A DNA stretch of 64,000 nt from Treponema porcinum (GTDB lineage Bacteria; Spirochaetota; Spirochaetia; Treponematales; Treponemataceae): positions 1 to 64,000 of the forward strand of contig NZ_FUWG01000002.1 of the NCBI RefSeq assembly GCF_900167145.1, read 5' to 3'. Positions 15,992-24,071 of this stretch are shown here, piece by piece (positions within the stretch are counted from its first letter, which is position 1; every line of letters begins with the position of its first letter). The translations under genes and the position numbers were made by a program. Under the pieces are notes generated by a model. The model saw nothing but the letters and a program-made list of their open reading frames with translations, was not told the origin of the DNA and did no database searches.

Positions 15992-17077
15992 ATGAAAAAA
16001 ATTGCAATCGCAGTTTTAGGTGCAGTTCTTGCAGTCACCGGATGTTCAAAGAAAAATGCCGCTGATGCAAAAATCACAAAGGAAAACCTGAAAGTAGGTT
16101 TTGTCTACATCGGCTCTATCCACGACGAAGGCTACACGACGGCACAGGATCAGGGACGTCTTGCCCTTGAAGAGCAGGGAATAAAGACGATGTACGTAGA
16201 AAATGTCCCAGAGAATGCGGACTGTGAAAAAGTTATCCGTGACCTTATTGACCAGGGATGTAATGTAATCTACACAACAAGCTTCGGCTTTATGGACTGG
16301 ACTATCAAAGTTGCAAAGGATTTCCCGAACGTAAAATTCGGTCACTGTTCCGGCTACAAGCGCGCAGAAAACGTTTCTACCTACTTCGGAAAAATGTATG
16401 AAGCACGCTATCTTGCCGGCATTGCAGCCGGTCTTAAAACAAAGACAAACAAAATCGGCTATGTTGCAGCATTCCCTATCCCTGAATGTATCCGCGGAAT
16501 AAACGGTTTTGCGCGAGGCGTTCAGTCCGTAAACCCGGATGCAACTATTGAAGTTGTATGGACAAACACCTGGTACGACCCGACTGTAGAAAAACAGGCT
16601 GCTCTTGAAGTACTGAACAAAGGCTGCGACATTATCGAACAGCATCAGGACACAACGGCACCTCAGATTGCCGCGCAGGAAAAAGGAGCATTCTGCCTTG
16701 GATATAACGTTCCTACACCGAATGCAGCACCAAAAGCATACCTTACCGCTCCGATTTTCCACTGGGCAACATTCATCACCGATGACGTAAACACAATCCT
16801 TAACGGAACGTGGCAGAGCCGCGCTTACTGGGAAGGACTTTCTTCCGGTATGGTTGACTTAGCTCCGCTTTCTGACCTTTGCGCAGAAGGAACTCAGGAA
16901 AAAATCGATGCAGCACGCACTGCAATTGAAAACGGTTCCCTCAAGATTTTCGAAGGCCCGATTTTCGATCAGACTGGTGCTGAAAAAGTCCCTGCCGGAA
17001 CAGTAATGTCTGATAACGACGTATGGAATATGAGCTGGTTCGTAAAAGGCGTAAACGGCGTCATTCCGCAGAACTAA
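15992..17077 (+). CDS. pnrA: BMP/PnrA-family nucleoside-binding lipoprotein
   Basis: 361 residues. Lipoprotein signal peptide with lipobox AVTGC (Cys about 18). The mature protein is of the basic membrane protein family, starting KVGFVYIGSIHDEGYT, the pattern of Treponema pallidum PnrA/TmpC that binds purine nucleosides. It should be anchored in the cytoplasmic membrane and feed the permeases encoded from 18855. Start chosen at 15992, 9 bases after GGAGG. Cotranscribed with xpt; three hairpins, the last a good terminator, separate it from the rest of the transporter. Confidence 0.88.
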   Translation: MKKIAIAVLGAVLAVTGCSKKNAADAKITKENLKVGFVYIGSIHDEGYTTAQDQGRLALEEQGIKTMYVENVPENADCEKVIRDLIDQGCNVIYTTSFGFMDWTIKVAKDFPNVKFGHCSGYKRAENVSTYFGKMYEARYLAGIAAGLKTKTNKIGYVAAFPIPECIRGINGFARGVQSVNPDATIEVVWTNTWYDPTVEKQAALEVLNKGCDIIEQHQDTTAPQIAAQEKGAFCLGYNVPTPNAAPKAYLTAPIFHWATFITDDVNTILNGTWQSRAYWEGLSSGMVDLAPLSDLCAEGTQEKIDAARTAIENGSLKIFEGPIFDQTGAEKVPAGTVMSDNDVWNMSWFVKGVNGVIPQN

Positions 17078-17124
17078 AAAAACAGTTCTAAGGTTTTGTT
17101 TTAAACCCTTAATGCAGCTAATTG

Positions 17125-17147
17125 TCCGTAAGTCAATGACTTACGGA
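17125..17147 (+). repeat. Perfect 11-base inverted repeat
   Basis: TCCGTAAGTCA-a-TGACTTACGGA, downstream of pnrA. With a one-base centre it is more likely a protein-binding palindrome or a small cruciform/RNA hairpin than a terminator; no T-run follows. Confidence 0.55.
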
Positions 17148-17155
17148 AATTTGAC

Positions 17156-17198
17156 GGAAAGTGCTGAGTAATCGCTTCAAGTGTTAATCAGCACTTCC
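17156..17198 (+). repeat. Dispersed palindrome, copy 1 (GGAAAGTGCTGA...TCAGCACTTCC)
   Basis: An 11-base arm on each side of a 20-base spacer: GGAAgTGCTGA-type arm at 17156-17167 and its complement ending at 17198. The same layout (GGAA, then an arm ending CTGA, about 20 bases, then TCAG...) occurs at 41462-41500. Confidence 0.5.
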
Positions 17199-17225
17199 CT
17201 AAAACAGACTCAATTTCTTAAAAAA

Positions 17226-17281
17226 GGCTGCCTGAAATCCCGCAAAAATCATTCTGCGGTAAAACAGGCGGTCTTTTTTTT
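17226..17281 (+). terminator. Rho-independent terminator of xpt-pnrA
   Basis: A 9-base-pair stem (two G-U pairs) at 17226-17234/17265-17273 encloses an inner CCGCA/TGCGG hairpin and is followed by eight T's. It should end the xpt-pnrA message before the ATPase gene. Confidence 0.7.
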
Positions 17282-17331
17282 ATGGAAACACCATACGCGG
17301 AAATGACTTTTTTTTTCATATAGAGTAGTAT

Positions 17332-18858
17332 ATGCAAATGGATAACGCGGTAGAAGTTCAGAACTTGTCAAAATCTTTCGGAACGGTTCGCTCAAACCAG
17401 AACATCAGCCTTACTGTAAAAAAAGGCGAAATTCTGGCGCTGCTCGGAGAAAACGGCAGCGGAAAAAGCACGTTCGTTAATATGCTTGCCGGTATTTACA
17501 CGCCGGAATCAGGAACAATCTCAATCAACGGAGAAGTACAGCATTTTTCTTCCCCGCAGGACGCAATCGCTGCCGGAATAGGAATGGTTCACCAGCATTT
17601 TAAACTGGTGGAAGTTATGTCTGCGCTGGAAAACATTACGCTTGGCGAACGGAAAGCCGGCTTTTTTATACAAAAAAACAAAATAGCAGAGAAAATCAGG
17701 CAGCTGGCAGAACAGTTCGGCTTTGCAATCGACCTTGATAAAAAAATCTACACAATGTCCGTAAGTGAAAAGCAGACTGTGGAAATCGTAAAAATCCTTT
17801 ATCAGGGAGCACGAATTTTAATTCTTGACGAACCGACCGCAGTCCTCACTCCGCAGGAAACGGAAAACCTGTTCTCTACGCTGCGCCGGATGCGCTCCGA
17901 AGGCTGCTCAATCATCATCATCACGCATAAGCTGAACGAAGTTATGAGCATAAGCGACCGCGTAACAGTCCTGCACAAGGGAAAACTCGCAGGAACAGTC
18001 TGCACAAAAGACACTTCTGAAGAAGAACTTGCAGGAATGATGATTGGTGAAAAAGTCAATCTTTCCTATGAATATATAAAAGTTCCGCTTTCGGAAAAAC
18101 CGCTCCTAAGCATAAAAAAACTTTCTTTCGTAAATAAGTCCGGCGCAAAACGGCTTGACAATATTACGTTCGACCTGCACGGCGGAGAAATGCTTGGAAT
18201 TGCAGGAATAGTCGGTTCAGGGCAGAAAGAACTGTGCGAAGTCCTTACGGGAATAAGCGCGGCAAGCGGTTCTGCAATCTTTGAAGGCTCGGAACTTCTT
18301 AAAATGTCTCCACTTGAAATAAGGCGTCTTGGAATAAGAATGAATTTTGTTCCGGAAGACAGGCTTGGAATGGGACTTGTTGCCGGAATGGACGTAACGG
18401 ACAACATTCTCCTGCGCTCTTACGACAGTTCCAGAGGTATTTTCATAGACAGAAAATCCGGCGGAAAACACGCTGAAGATATCGTAAAACGCTACGGAAT
18501 TGCAACGCCGTCAATCCATAATGCCGTAAAACAGCTTTCCGGCGGAAACATTCAGAAAATCCTTCTTGCACGTGAAATTGAAATGCATCCCAAATTCCTT
18601 ATCGTTTCATATCCGTTCCGCGGACTTGACGTAGGCGCAACGAATACAATAATTGCAACGCTCAACGAACAGAAAAAGCACGGAATTGCAATCCTTCTGA
18701 TAGCAGAAGACATTGACCAGATTTGTGCAATCTGTGACCGCGTAATGGTTCTGCATGACGGTAAAAACATGGGAATAATCGATCCAAAATCCACCACAAA
18801 AGAAACAATCGGGCTTATGATGATGGGAAAATATACTTCTGACGGAGTTTCAAAATGA
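17332..18858 (+). CDS. pnrC: Purine nucleoside ABC transporter, double ATP-binding subunit
   Basis: 508 residues with two ABC modules. Module 1: Walker A GENGSGKS (about 39-46), Walker B LILDEP (about 163). Module 2: Walker-A-like GIVGSGQKE, signature LSGGNIQK (about 401), and a Walker B region reading IVSYPFRGLDVGA without the catalytic Glu. As in other CUT2/BMP importers only some ATP sites look competent. The start is the ATG at 17332, 5 bases after a TAGAGT box; a second ATG 6 bases later is possible. Overlaps the next gene by 4 bases (ATGA). Confidence 0.88.
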   Translation: MQMDNAVEVQNLSKSFGTVRSNQNISLTVKKGEILALLGENGSGKSTFVNMLAGIYTPESGTISINGEVQHFSSPQDAIAAGIGMVHQHFKLVEVMSALENITLGERKAGFFIQKNKIAEKIRQLAEQFGFAIDLDKKIYTMSVSEKQTVEIVKILYQGARILILDEPTAVLTPQETENLFSTLRRMRSEGCSIIIITHKLNEVMSISDRVTVLHKGKLAGTVCTKDTSEEELAGMMIGEKVNLSYEYIKVPLSEKPLLSIKKLSFVNKSGAKRLDNITFDLHGGEMLGIAGIVGSGQKELCEVLTGISAASGSAIFEGSELLKMSPLEIRRLGIRMNFVPEDRLGMGLVAGMDVTDNILLRSYDSSRGIFIDRKSGGKHAEDIVKRYGIATPSIHNAVKQLSGGNIQKILLAREIEMHPKFLIVSYPFRGLDVGATNTIIATLNEQKKHGIAILLIAEDIDQICAICDRVMVLHDGKNMGIIDPKSTTKETIGLMMMGKYTSDGVSK

Positions 18859-19958
18859 TACGAAAATCTGCACGGCAGGCGCTTTCTGCAAAACAGGCTG
18901 TTCTTGTAAACATTGCGGCTGTGGCTGCGGCAATCGCGGCATCAATGATGATTATGCTGTTTATGAGAATGAATCCGCTCACGGTCTACGGAAAAATCAT
19001 CACCGGTTCACTCGGAAGTGCCTACAGGTTCAGGGAAACGGTAAACAAGGCAATTCCGCTTACAGTCCTTTCTTTAGGAACAGGAATTGCGTTCAAAATG
19101 AAATTCTGGAACATCGGCGCAGAAGGACAGTTTTATATGGGTGCGTTCGGCGCAACCTGGGCAGTTATGCTTTTTCCGCAAATGCCCGCGCCCGTGCTTA
19201 TTCCGCTTATGACCGCTTTCGGTTTTGCGTTCGGAGGACTTTTCGCCCTTATTCCTGCTGCTCTTAAAATAAAATGGGGTGCCAGTGAAACGCTCGTTAC
19301 GCTTATGCTTAACTACATCGCGCAAAAATGGGTAGGATATCTTCAGTACGGACCGTGGCGCGACCCTAAGGGAAACGGATTTCCGCGCATTGCACGCTTT
19401 GACTCAAATGCAATTCTTCCTAACGTGTTCGGAATTCATATCGGCTGGATAATTACCATTATTCTTGCAGTCCTTCTTTTCTTTCTGCTTTCAAAAACGA
19501 AATTCGGCTACGAAGTATCCGTCATCGGAGAAAGCCTTGAAACTGCAAAATACGCAGGAATAAACGTACGCCGCACGATGATTATTGCAGTCATTATTTC
19601 AGGCGGACTGTGCGGTCTTGCAGGAATGATGCAGGCATCCGCCATAGAAAATTCACTTACGGACAATATGTCTAACGGACTTGGATTTACTGCCGTCATC
19701 ACAACCTGGCTTTCACAGCTCAATCCGCTTGTGATGATAGCCGTATCGTTCCTGTTTAGCATGCTTTTGCAGGGTGGAAGCTTTCTTCAAAGTTCAATGC
19801 AAATTCCTGCGTCAATGGCACAGATCCTTCAGGGAATCATAATTTTCTTTGTTCTTGGAAGCGAATTTTTCGTAAGGTTCAAAATTTCGTTTTCAAAAAG
19901 AACTGTTCCGAAAAAAAACACCGACAAGCCGCTTTCCGACGGAGGTATTCAGAAATGA
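18855..19958 (+). CDS. pnrD: Nucleoside ABC transporter permease 1
   Basis: 367 residues with about 8-9 membrane helices, of the BPD_transp_2 (branched amino acid/CUT2-type) permease family. Conserved segments seen are FKMKFWNIGAEGQFYMGAF and SVIGESLETAKYAGINV (cytoplasmic loop coupling to the ATPase). Start and stop overlap the neighbours by 4 bases each, so the three subunits are translationally coupled. Partner of the second permease in a heterodimer. Confidence 0.88.
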   Translation: MIRKSARQALSAKQAVLVNIAAVAAAIAASMMIMLFMRMNPLTVYGKIITGSLGSAYRFRETVNKAIPLTVLSLGTGIAFKMKFWNIGAEGQFYMGAFGATWAVMLFPQMPAPVLIPLMTAFGFAFGGLFALIPAALKIKWGASETLVTLMLNYIAQKWVGYLQYGPWRDPKGNGFPRIARFDSNAILPNVFGIHIGWIITIILAVLLFFLLSKTKFGYEVSVIGESLETAKYAGINVRRTMIIAVIISGGLCGLAGMMQASAIENSLTDNMSNGLGFTAVITTWLSQLNPLVMIAVSFLFSMLLQGGSFLQSSMQIPASMAQILQGIIIFFVLGSEFFVRFKISFSKRTVPKKNTDKPLSDGGIQK

Positions 19959-20914
19959 CATTTTGTATTGCAGCAGGATTATTTTTACAGGTTGCCGTTC
20001 AGACAGGAACGCATATTCTTTTTGGAATTCTAGGCGGAATTCTGTTTGAAAAAGCCGGAAACACGAACCTCGGAACAGAGGGAATGATGCTTATGGGCGC
20101 ATCCATCGGATATTTTACAGGAATAACTACCGGAAATCCGGCGGCGGCAGTCATTGCAGCAGGACTTGCAGGCGCGGCAGGAGCATTTATCTACGCATTC
20201 ATAACGGTTACACTGCGCGGAAATCAGGTTGTTACAGGTCTTGTGCTTACGACATTCGGCACGGGAATTTCAAGCTATCTTGGAAAAACGCTCACCGCAA
20301 CGCCGCTTCCACAAGCCGTTACCCAGCCGTTTACGCACTGCGCAGTTCCACTTCTTTCAAAAATACCGGTTCTCGGCCCGATGCTTTTTGACCAGAGTCC
20401 GTACATTTATTTTTCCGTACTTCTGGCAGTCCTTCTGTTCTGCTACTACAGATTTACCCGCCTTGGGCTGAATGTCCGCGCCATCGGAGAAAATCCGGCG
20501 GCGGCAGATGCCTCAGGAATAAACGTATCGCTGTATAAATACGTTCACGTCCTTGGCGGCGGCTTTGTCTGCGGACTTGGCGGCGCGTATCTTTCGCTTG
20601 TATTCGTTCCGCGCTGGCAGGAAAACATCACCGCCGGCGCCGGCTGGATTTCCGTTGCGCTCGTCATTTTCTGCACATGGAATCCGCTGAAAGCAATTCT
20701 TGCCGCCTGGGCATTCGGCGCACTCAAAGGACTTATGTTCAAATGCCAGAATCTTTTCATAGGAGCGCACGCAATCGCCCTTCCGCCGCAGCTTCTTGAT
20801 ATGATTCCGTACCTTGCAACAATCATTGTGCTTGTAGTAATGGGACTTCGCTTCAAAAAAGAAAATCAAGGCCCCGCCGCACTCGGCAAAAGCTATTTCC
20901 GGGAAGAACGGTAA
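19955..20914 (+). CDS. pnrE: Nucleoside ABC transporter permease 2
   Basis: 319 residues, about 8 membrane helices, same family as the preceding gene. It contains the family's GNTNLGTEGMMLMGA-like segment (AGNTNLGTEGMM) and the coupling loop RAIGENPAAADASGINV. It is the last gene of the ATPase-permease-permease block. Substrate is inferred from PnrA and xpt to be purine nucleosides, guanosine or inosine being the usual ones. Confidence 0.88.
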   Translation: MTFCIAAGLFLQVAVQTGTHILFGILGGILFEKAGNTNLGTEGMMLMGASIGYFTGITTGNPAAAVIAAGLAGAAGAFIYAFITVTLRGNQVVTGLVLTTFGTGISSYLGKTLTATPLPQAVTQPFTHCAVPLLSKIPVLGPMLFDQSPYIYFSVLLAVLLFCYYRFTRLGLNVRAIGENPAAADASGINVSLYKYVHVLGGGFVCGLGGAYLSLVFVPRWQENITAGAGWISVALVIFCTWNPLKAILAAWAFGALKGLMFKCQNLFIGAHAIALPPQLLDMIPYLATIIVLVVMGLRFKKENQGPAALGKSYFREER

Positions 20915-20944
20915 CAGCGGCGGCTTGCATAAAACACAAAGTTT

Positions 20945-21277
20945 TCAGGTCAATTCATTATATTTTCCGCTGATTGCTTTTATTATTCCAAGCACAGCGG
21001 AAATATCTTCCTCAGAAAAATCTGCAAGCATTTTTTCTATTGTAAAAATCTTCGGAGATTTATTTTTTGACCGCACATTCTGACGTTCCACAAGATATTC
21101 CACTGAAACATCCAGCGCCTGCGCAATTTTTACTGCCGCCTCCACATTCGGAAGCGCATTGTGCCCGTTTATGTAATTTCGGATTGTGTTCACGCTGAGA
21201 CCTGTTTTCTCCGAAAGTTCCTTCGGCTTTACATCCTGAAATTCCATTTCATCACGCAGATTTTCCTTAAAACTCAT
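20945..21277 (-). CDS. XRE-family transcriptional regulator
   Basis: 110 residues. An HTH_3 domain spans about 15-62 (KPKELSEKTGLSVNTIRNYINGH...), followed by a basic linker and an acidic helical tail that is probably a dimer interface. The gene diverges from the acyltransferase gene; a perfect 26-base palindrome between them is its likely operator. No ribosome-binding site is obvious. The regulated function is unknown. Confidence 0.8.
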   Translation of the reverse strand: MSFKENLRDEMEFQDVKPKELSEKTGLSVNTIRNYINGHNALPNVEAAVKIAQALDVSVEYLVERQNVRSKNKSPKIFTIEKMLADFSEEDISAVLGIIKAISGKYNELT

Positions 21278-21344
21278 TTGTTAAATGTAATCTAATCAGA
21301 CTGAAATTCACTTGACTTTAATCTTATAAGACGTTAAATTACAA

Positions 21345-21370
21345 AAAAGTGATTATATATAATCACTTTT
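21345..21370. promoter_or_regulatory. Perfect 26-base palindrome, probable XRE operator
   Basis: AAAAGTGATTATA and its exact complement meet at 21357/21358. Because TATAAT is embedded on both strands (21358-21363 plus; 21352-21357 minus), it could cover the -10 boxes of both divergent genes, so binding would shut both. Confidence 0.6.
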
Positions 21371-21397
21371 AAAATCTTTTTGTAGCAGATTTAATAC

Positions 21398-22519
21398 ATG
21401 GAGAATTTTCAGCCGAACAAAATCAATCAAGATTTCTCACAAAGAATTACCGCCATCAGATTTCCGCTTGCCTGTTTTGTGATTTTCATTCATTTCAAAG
21501 TAACGGAAGTCAATTTTGTCGGAGAAACGATGGCTGTAACAGCACCTTTATATGTCGAAATTATCAGACATCTTATTGCAAATGTATGGGGTGGAATAGC
21601 AGTTCCGCTGTTTTTCATTATATCCGGCTACCTTTTTGCCGCAAAGCCAAAGCCTGCCAAAGTAACAGTAAAATCTAAATTTCAAGGAATTGTCGTTCCG
21701 TACATTTTATGGACGCTGATTACAGCAGCACTATTTTTTGCAGCTCAGTCATTTGCGTTTACACGTCCATATTTTACGCAGGAACAGAACATTATCCGTT
21801 CCTGGAAAGCAGTTGACGTAATAAAAGCGTTTTTCGGAAGAACCCAGCCAGATGCTGATTACTATCATCCTCTTGTATATCAGTTCTGGTATCTTAGAAA
21901 TCTGCTTGTATTTTTCTGCATCTCACCGCTTATAAAAATCGCCGTACAGAAAACGCCTTTTTTCTATCTTGCTTTAATTCTTAGCGCAACGATTTTACGG
22001 CTTGCAGGACTTTTCCCCGACCCGTTCTGGATTTTCCCTGCGCTGTTTTACTTTTCGCTGGGGTTTTACGCCGTCCGGCACATTCAAGGAGTTCTGAATG
22101 CCCTTGACTCTTTGCGGTGGCGCGATGCCCTTTCGGGATATGCAGTTTTTACCGCCGTCTGTATGTATTTATCCTTCACAGAAAATCCTGCTGCCGTAAT
22201 AATAGGTTTTCTAAACACAATCCTTACAATTCTTCTTGCGGTAAAAGCTGCTGGAAATGCATGCAAAAATGAAAAAGCGTATTCTATCCTGTCAGGACTT
22301 TCTGCATATTCCTTCTGGATTTATGCCGCTCATGCTCCGTTTATCAGTGCAGTAGTAAGCAAACTGAGCGTACAATTTTTTCCAATGCACGGTGCGCTGA
22401 TACTCATTCAGTTTTTCGGAACATCGCTTTTGTGCATCGTGCTTCTTGTCTGCATCGGGGCATCCATCCGTAAAATCTACCCTAAATTATTTTTTCTGCT
22501 TACCGGCGGTCGGATATAA
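21398..22519 (+). CDS. Acyltransferase 3 family membrane protein
   Basis: 373 residues with about 10 membrane helices. The family hallmark is seen near the N-terminus (QRITAIRFPLACFVIFIHF, conserved Arg and His) and in PLFFIISGYLFA. These proteins O-acetylate or otherwise acylate sugars of surface polysaccharide, lipids or antibiotics. No polysaccharide genes are next to it. Divergent from an XRE regulator. No ribosome-binding site is visible ahead of the ATG. Convergent with the HD-GYP gene, 45 bases away. Confidence 0.82.
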   Translation: MENFQPNKINQDFSQRITAIRFPLACFVIFIHFKVTEVNFVGETMAVTAPLYVEIIRHLIANVWGGIAVPLFFIISGYLFAAKPKPAKVTVKSKFQGIVVPYILWTLITAALFFAAQSFAFTRPYFTQEQNIIRSWKAVDVIKAFFGRTQPDADYYHPLVYQFWYLRNLLVFFCISPLIKIAVQKTPFFYLALILSATILRLAGLFPDPFWIFPALFYFSLGFYAVRHIQGVLNALDSLRWRDALSGYAVFTAVCMYLSFTENPAAVIIGFLNTILTILLAVKAAGNACKNEKAYSILSGLSAYSFWIYAAHAPFISAVVSKLSVQFFPMHGALILIQFFGTSLLCIVLLVCIGASIRKIYPKLFFLLTGGRI

Positions 22520-22564
22520 AAAACAGGATAAACGACTCTCCATAGCCCCCCTCAACAAATTACC

Positions 22565-23941
22565 TCATTTATTCTGTGCAAAACTGCGGTGGACTTCTTC
22601 CACCGCATCTTTTATTTCAAGGAATACCTTTGCAATAAGCGGATCAAAGTCTTCTCCTGTACCTTTGCGGATAATGTCAAAGCACTGTTCAAGCGGCATT
22701 GCATCACGGTAGCACCTTTTTTCAGAAACAGCATCAAATACGTCGGCAACGGCCATAATCCGCGCACAAAGCGGAATTTTTTCCCCGGAAAGCCCTTCCG
22801 GATAGCCCCTGCCGTTCCACTTTTCGTGATGATAACGCGCTACTTCATACGCCATCTCCGTATATTCATCGTTCCCAAGTTTTTCGAATGACTCCCGGAT
22901 TATAGTTCCGCCGTTTTCTGCATGCTTTTTCATAACGGCAAATTCTTCGTCCGTCAGTCTTCCCGGTTTTTGAAGAACGGCATCCGGCACAGAAATTTTA
23001 CCGATGTCATGGAGAGGCGCCGCTTTTTCCATATCGGAAATGAAATCCTTTGTAAGAATGTCTTTATAATATCCGCGTTTCTGAAGGTTCTGCGCAATCA
23101 GCCGCACATACTGCGTAGTCCGCTTGATATGACCGCCGGTACTGCTGTCCCTGTTTTCTACAAGATTTGCAAAACTCATAACCGTTTCAGAATAATATTC
23201 AGAAAGTTCCTTCAGCGCAGGGTCTTCGTAGCTAAGGTAAATCCCCAGAATCATTACGGTAACGCCTATGCTTGTAATAAGATATTCCGGATTGAAAAAC
23301 TGTATCGTCATTCCTGTAAGGGATACCAGAACGTAAATTATAATACATCTTCGTTTGTGGCTTTCAATGTGCCTGATGCGCGTAAAAAATACAATAACCG
23401 TCATAAGCGTATAAAGAATTACCATTGAAAAACAAGTATATACGGAAATTCCCATGGAATAATTTGTATATACGCCATGAATATATTCAAGCGAACCGAT
23501 GTTTAATACGACTGCAATAATATTCACCACAAACGGCAGAAGTACAAGAAACTTTACAATTCGCCTTTGCGGATGCACGTCCGTTATGTGCAGCACATAC
23601 ACAAAAAGTCCGAATACGACAGAATCAATGCACAGCAAAAACAAAAGATGAAGCATAAGATTCAAAAACGGATTTACAGTATCAAGGTGGTTCACAGTGT
23701 AGGCAGTTGCGCAGTCAAAAGAAACGCATAAAATTGCAAGAACAAGAAGTTCATCAAAAAAAGATTCCCTCAGACTCCAATTGTATGACTTATATCCACG
23801 CAAATAAGAAAGCAATATGTAAAACAGTACGGCAAGACACCCTATCTGCAGCTTGCAATATTCCATAAAATCAATTCTCCCTGTAATATCTATAAAAGAA
23901 CGCTGTATTATATCATTTAAATTAAAATCTTCAAAATTCAT
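22565..23941 (-). CDS. Membrane-anchored HD-GYP domain protein (c-di-GMP phosphodiesterase-like)
   Basis: 458 residues. The first 235 or so contain about seven hydrophobic helices, an uncharacterised 7TM sensor. The HD-GYP domain (about 250-450) keeps HDIGKISVPD (about 311) and HHEKWNGRGYPEGLSG (about 370-385), the full catalytic set, so c-di-GMP hydrolysis is expected. Start: ATG at 23941 is preferred over the GTG 6 bases earlier, because an extended -10 box ends 6 bases upstream of the ATG. The -35 box is shared with the divergent trpX promoter. Confidence 0.85.
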   Translation of the reverse strand: MNFEDFNLNDIIQRSFIDITGRIDFMEYCKLQIGCLAVLFYILLSYLRGYKSYNWSLRESFFDELLVLAILCVSFDCATAYTVNHLDTVNPFLNLMLHLLFLLCIDSVVFGLFVYVLHITDVHPQRRIVKFLVLLPFVVNIIAVVLNIGSLEYIHGVYTNYSMGISVYTCFSMVILYTLMTVIVFFTRIRHIESHKRRCIIIYVLVSLTGMTIQFFNPEYLITSIGVTVMILGIYLSYEDPALKELSEYYSETVMSFANLVENRDSSTGGHIKRTTQYVRLIAQNLQKRGYYKDILTKDFISDMEKAAPLHDIGKISVPDAVLQKPGRLTDEEFAVMKKHAENGGTIIRESFEKLGNDEYTEMAYEVARYHHEKWNGRGYPEGLSGEKIPLCARIMAVADVFDAVSEKRCYRDAMPLEQCFDIIRKGTGEDFDPLIAKVFLEIKDAVEEVHRSFAQNK

Positions 23942-23947
23942 ATTCAC

Positions 23948-23974
23948 AGAATATCACCCCTCCCCCCTTGTCAA
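23948..23974 (-). promoter_or_regulatory. Promoter of HD-GYP gene, predicted leaderless
   Basis: Minus strand TTGACA (23969-23974), a 15-base G-rich spacer, and TGaTATTCT (extended -10; hexamer 23948-23953). It ends 6 bases before the ATG. Spacer is short, which the TG extension could offset. Confidence 0.55.
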
Positions 23975-23996
23975 GACCCTTTAATCACAGTAATGT
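23968..23996 (+). promoter_or_regulatory. Promoter of trpXYZ operon
   Basis: TTGTCA (23968-23973), 17-base spacer, TAATGT (23991-23996). The -35 hexamer overlaps, on the other strand, that of the HD-GYP promoter. Confidence 0.6.
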
Positions 23997-24026
23997 TTCT
24001 ATATACAGAAATGAAAATTTATTTTC

Positions 24027-24071
24027 AGGAGGAATGCAGGGAACGGACAATCCGCCCTGCAAAAAAAACGT
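24027..24071 (+). promoter_or_regulatory. trpX leader: AGGAGG, hairpin, then start codon
   Basis: A perfect AGGAGG (24027-24032) lies 39 bases upstream of the trpX ATG (24072). Between them, 24036-24060 fold into GCAGGG-aa-CGGA-caa-TCCG-CCCTGC, which brings the ribosome-binding site close to the ATG. A 13-codon ORF (24034-24075, MQGTDNPPCKKNV) overlaps the start as ATGA, but its ATG is only 1 base from AGGAGG, which is too close for normal initiation. Confidence 0.55.

Noticed and set aside
23942-24071. T-box or tryptophan attenuator for trpXYZ
   Set aside because: No Trp codons in any leader frame, no T-box core and no terminator in the leader.
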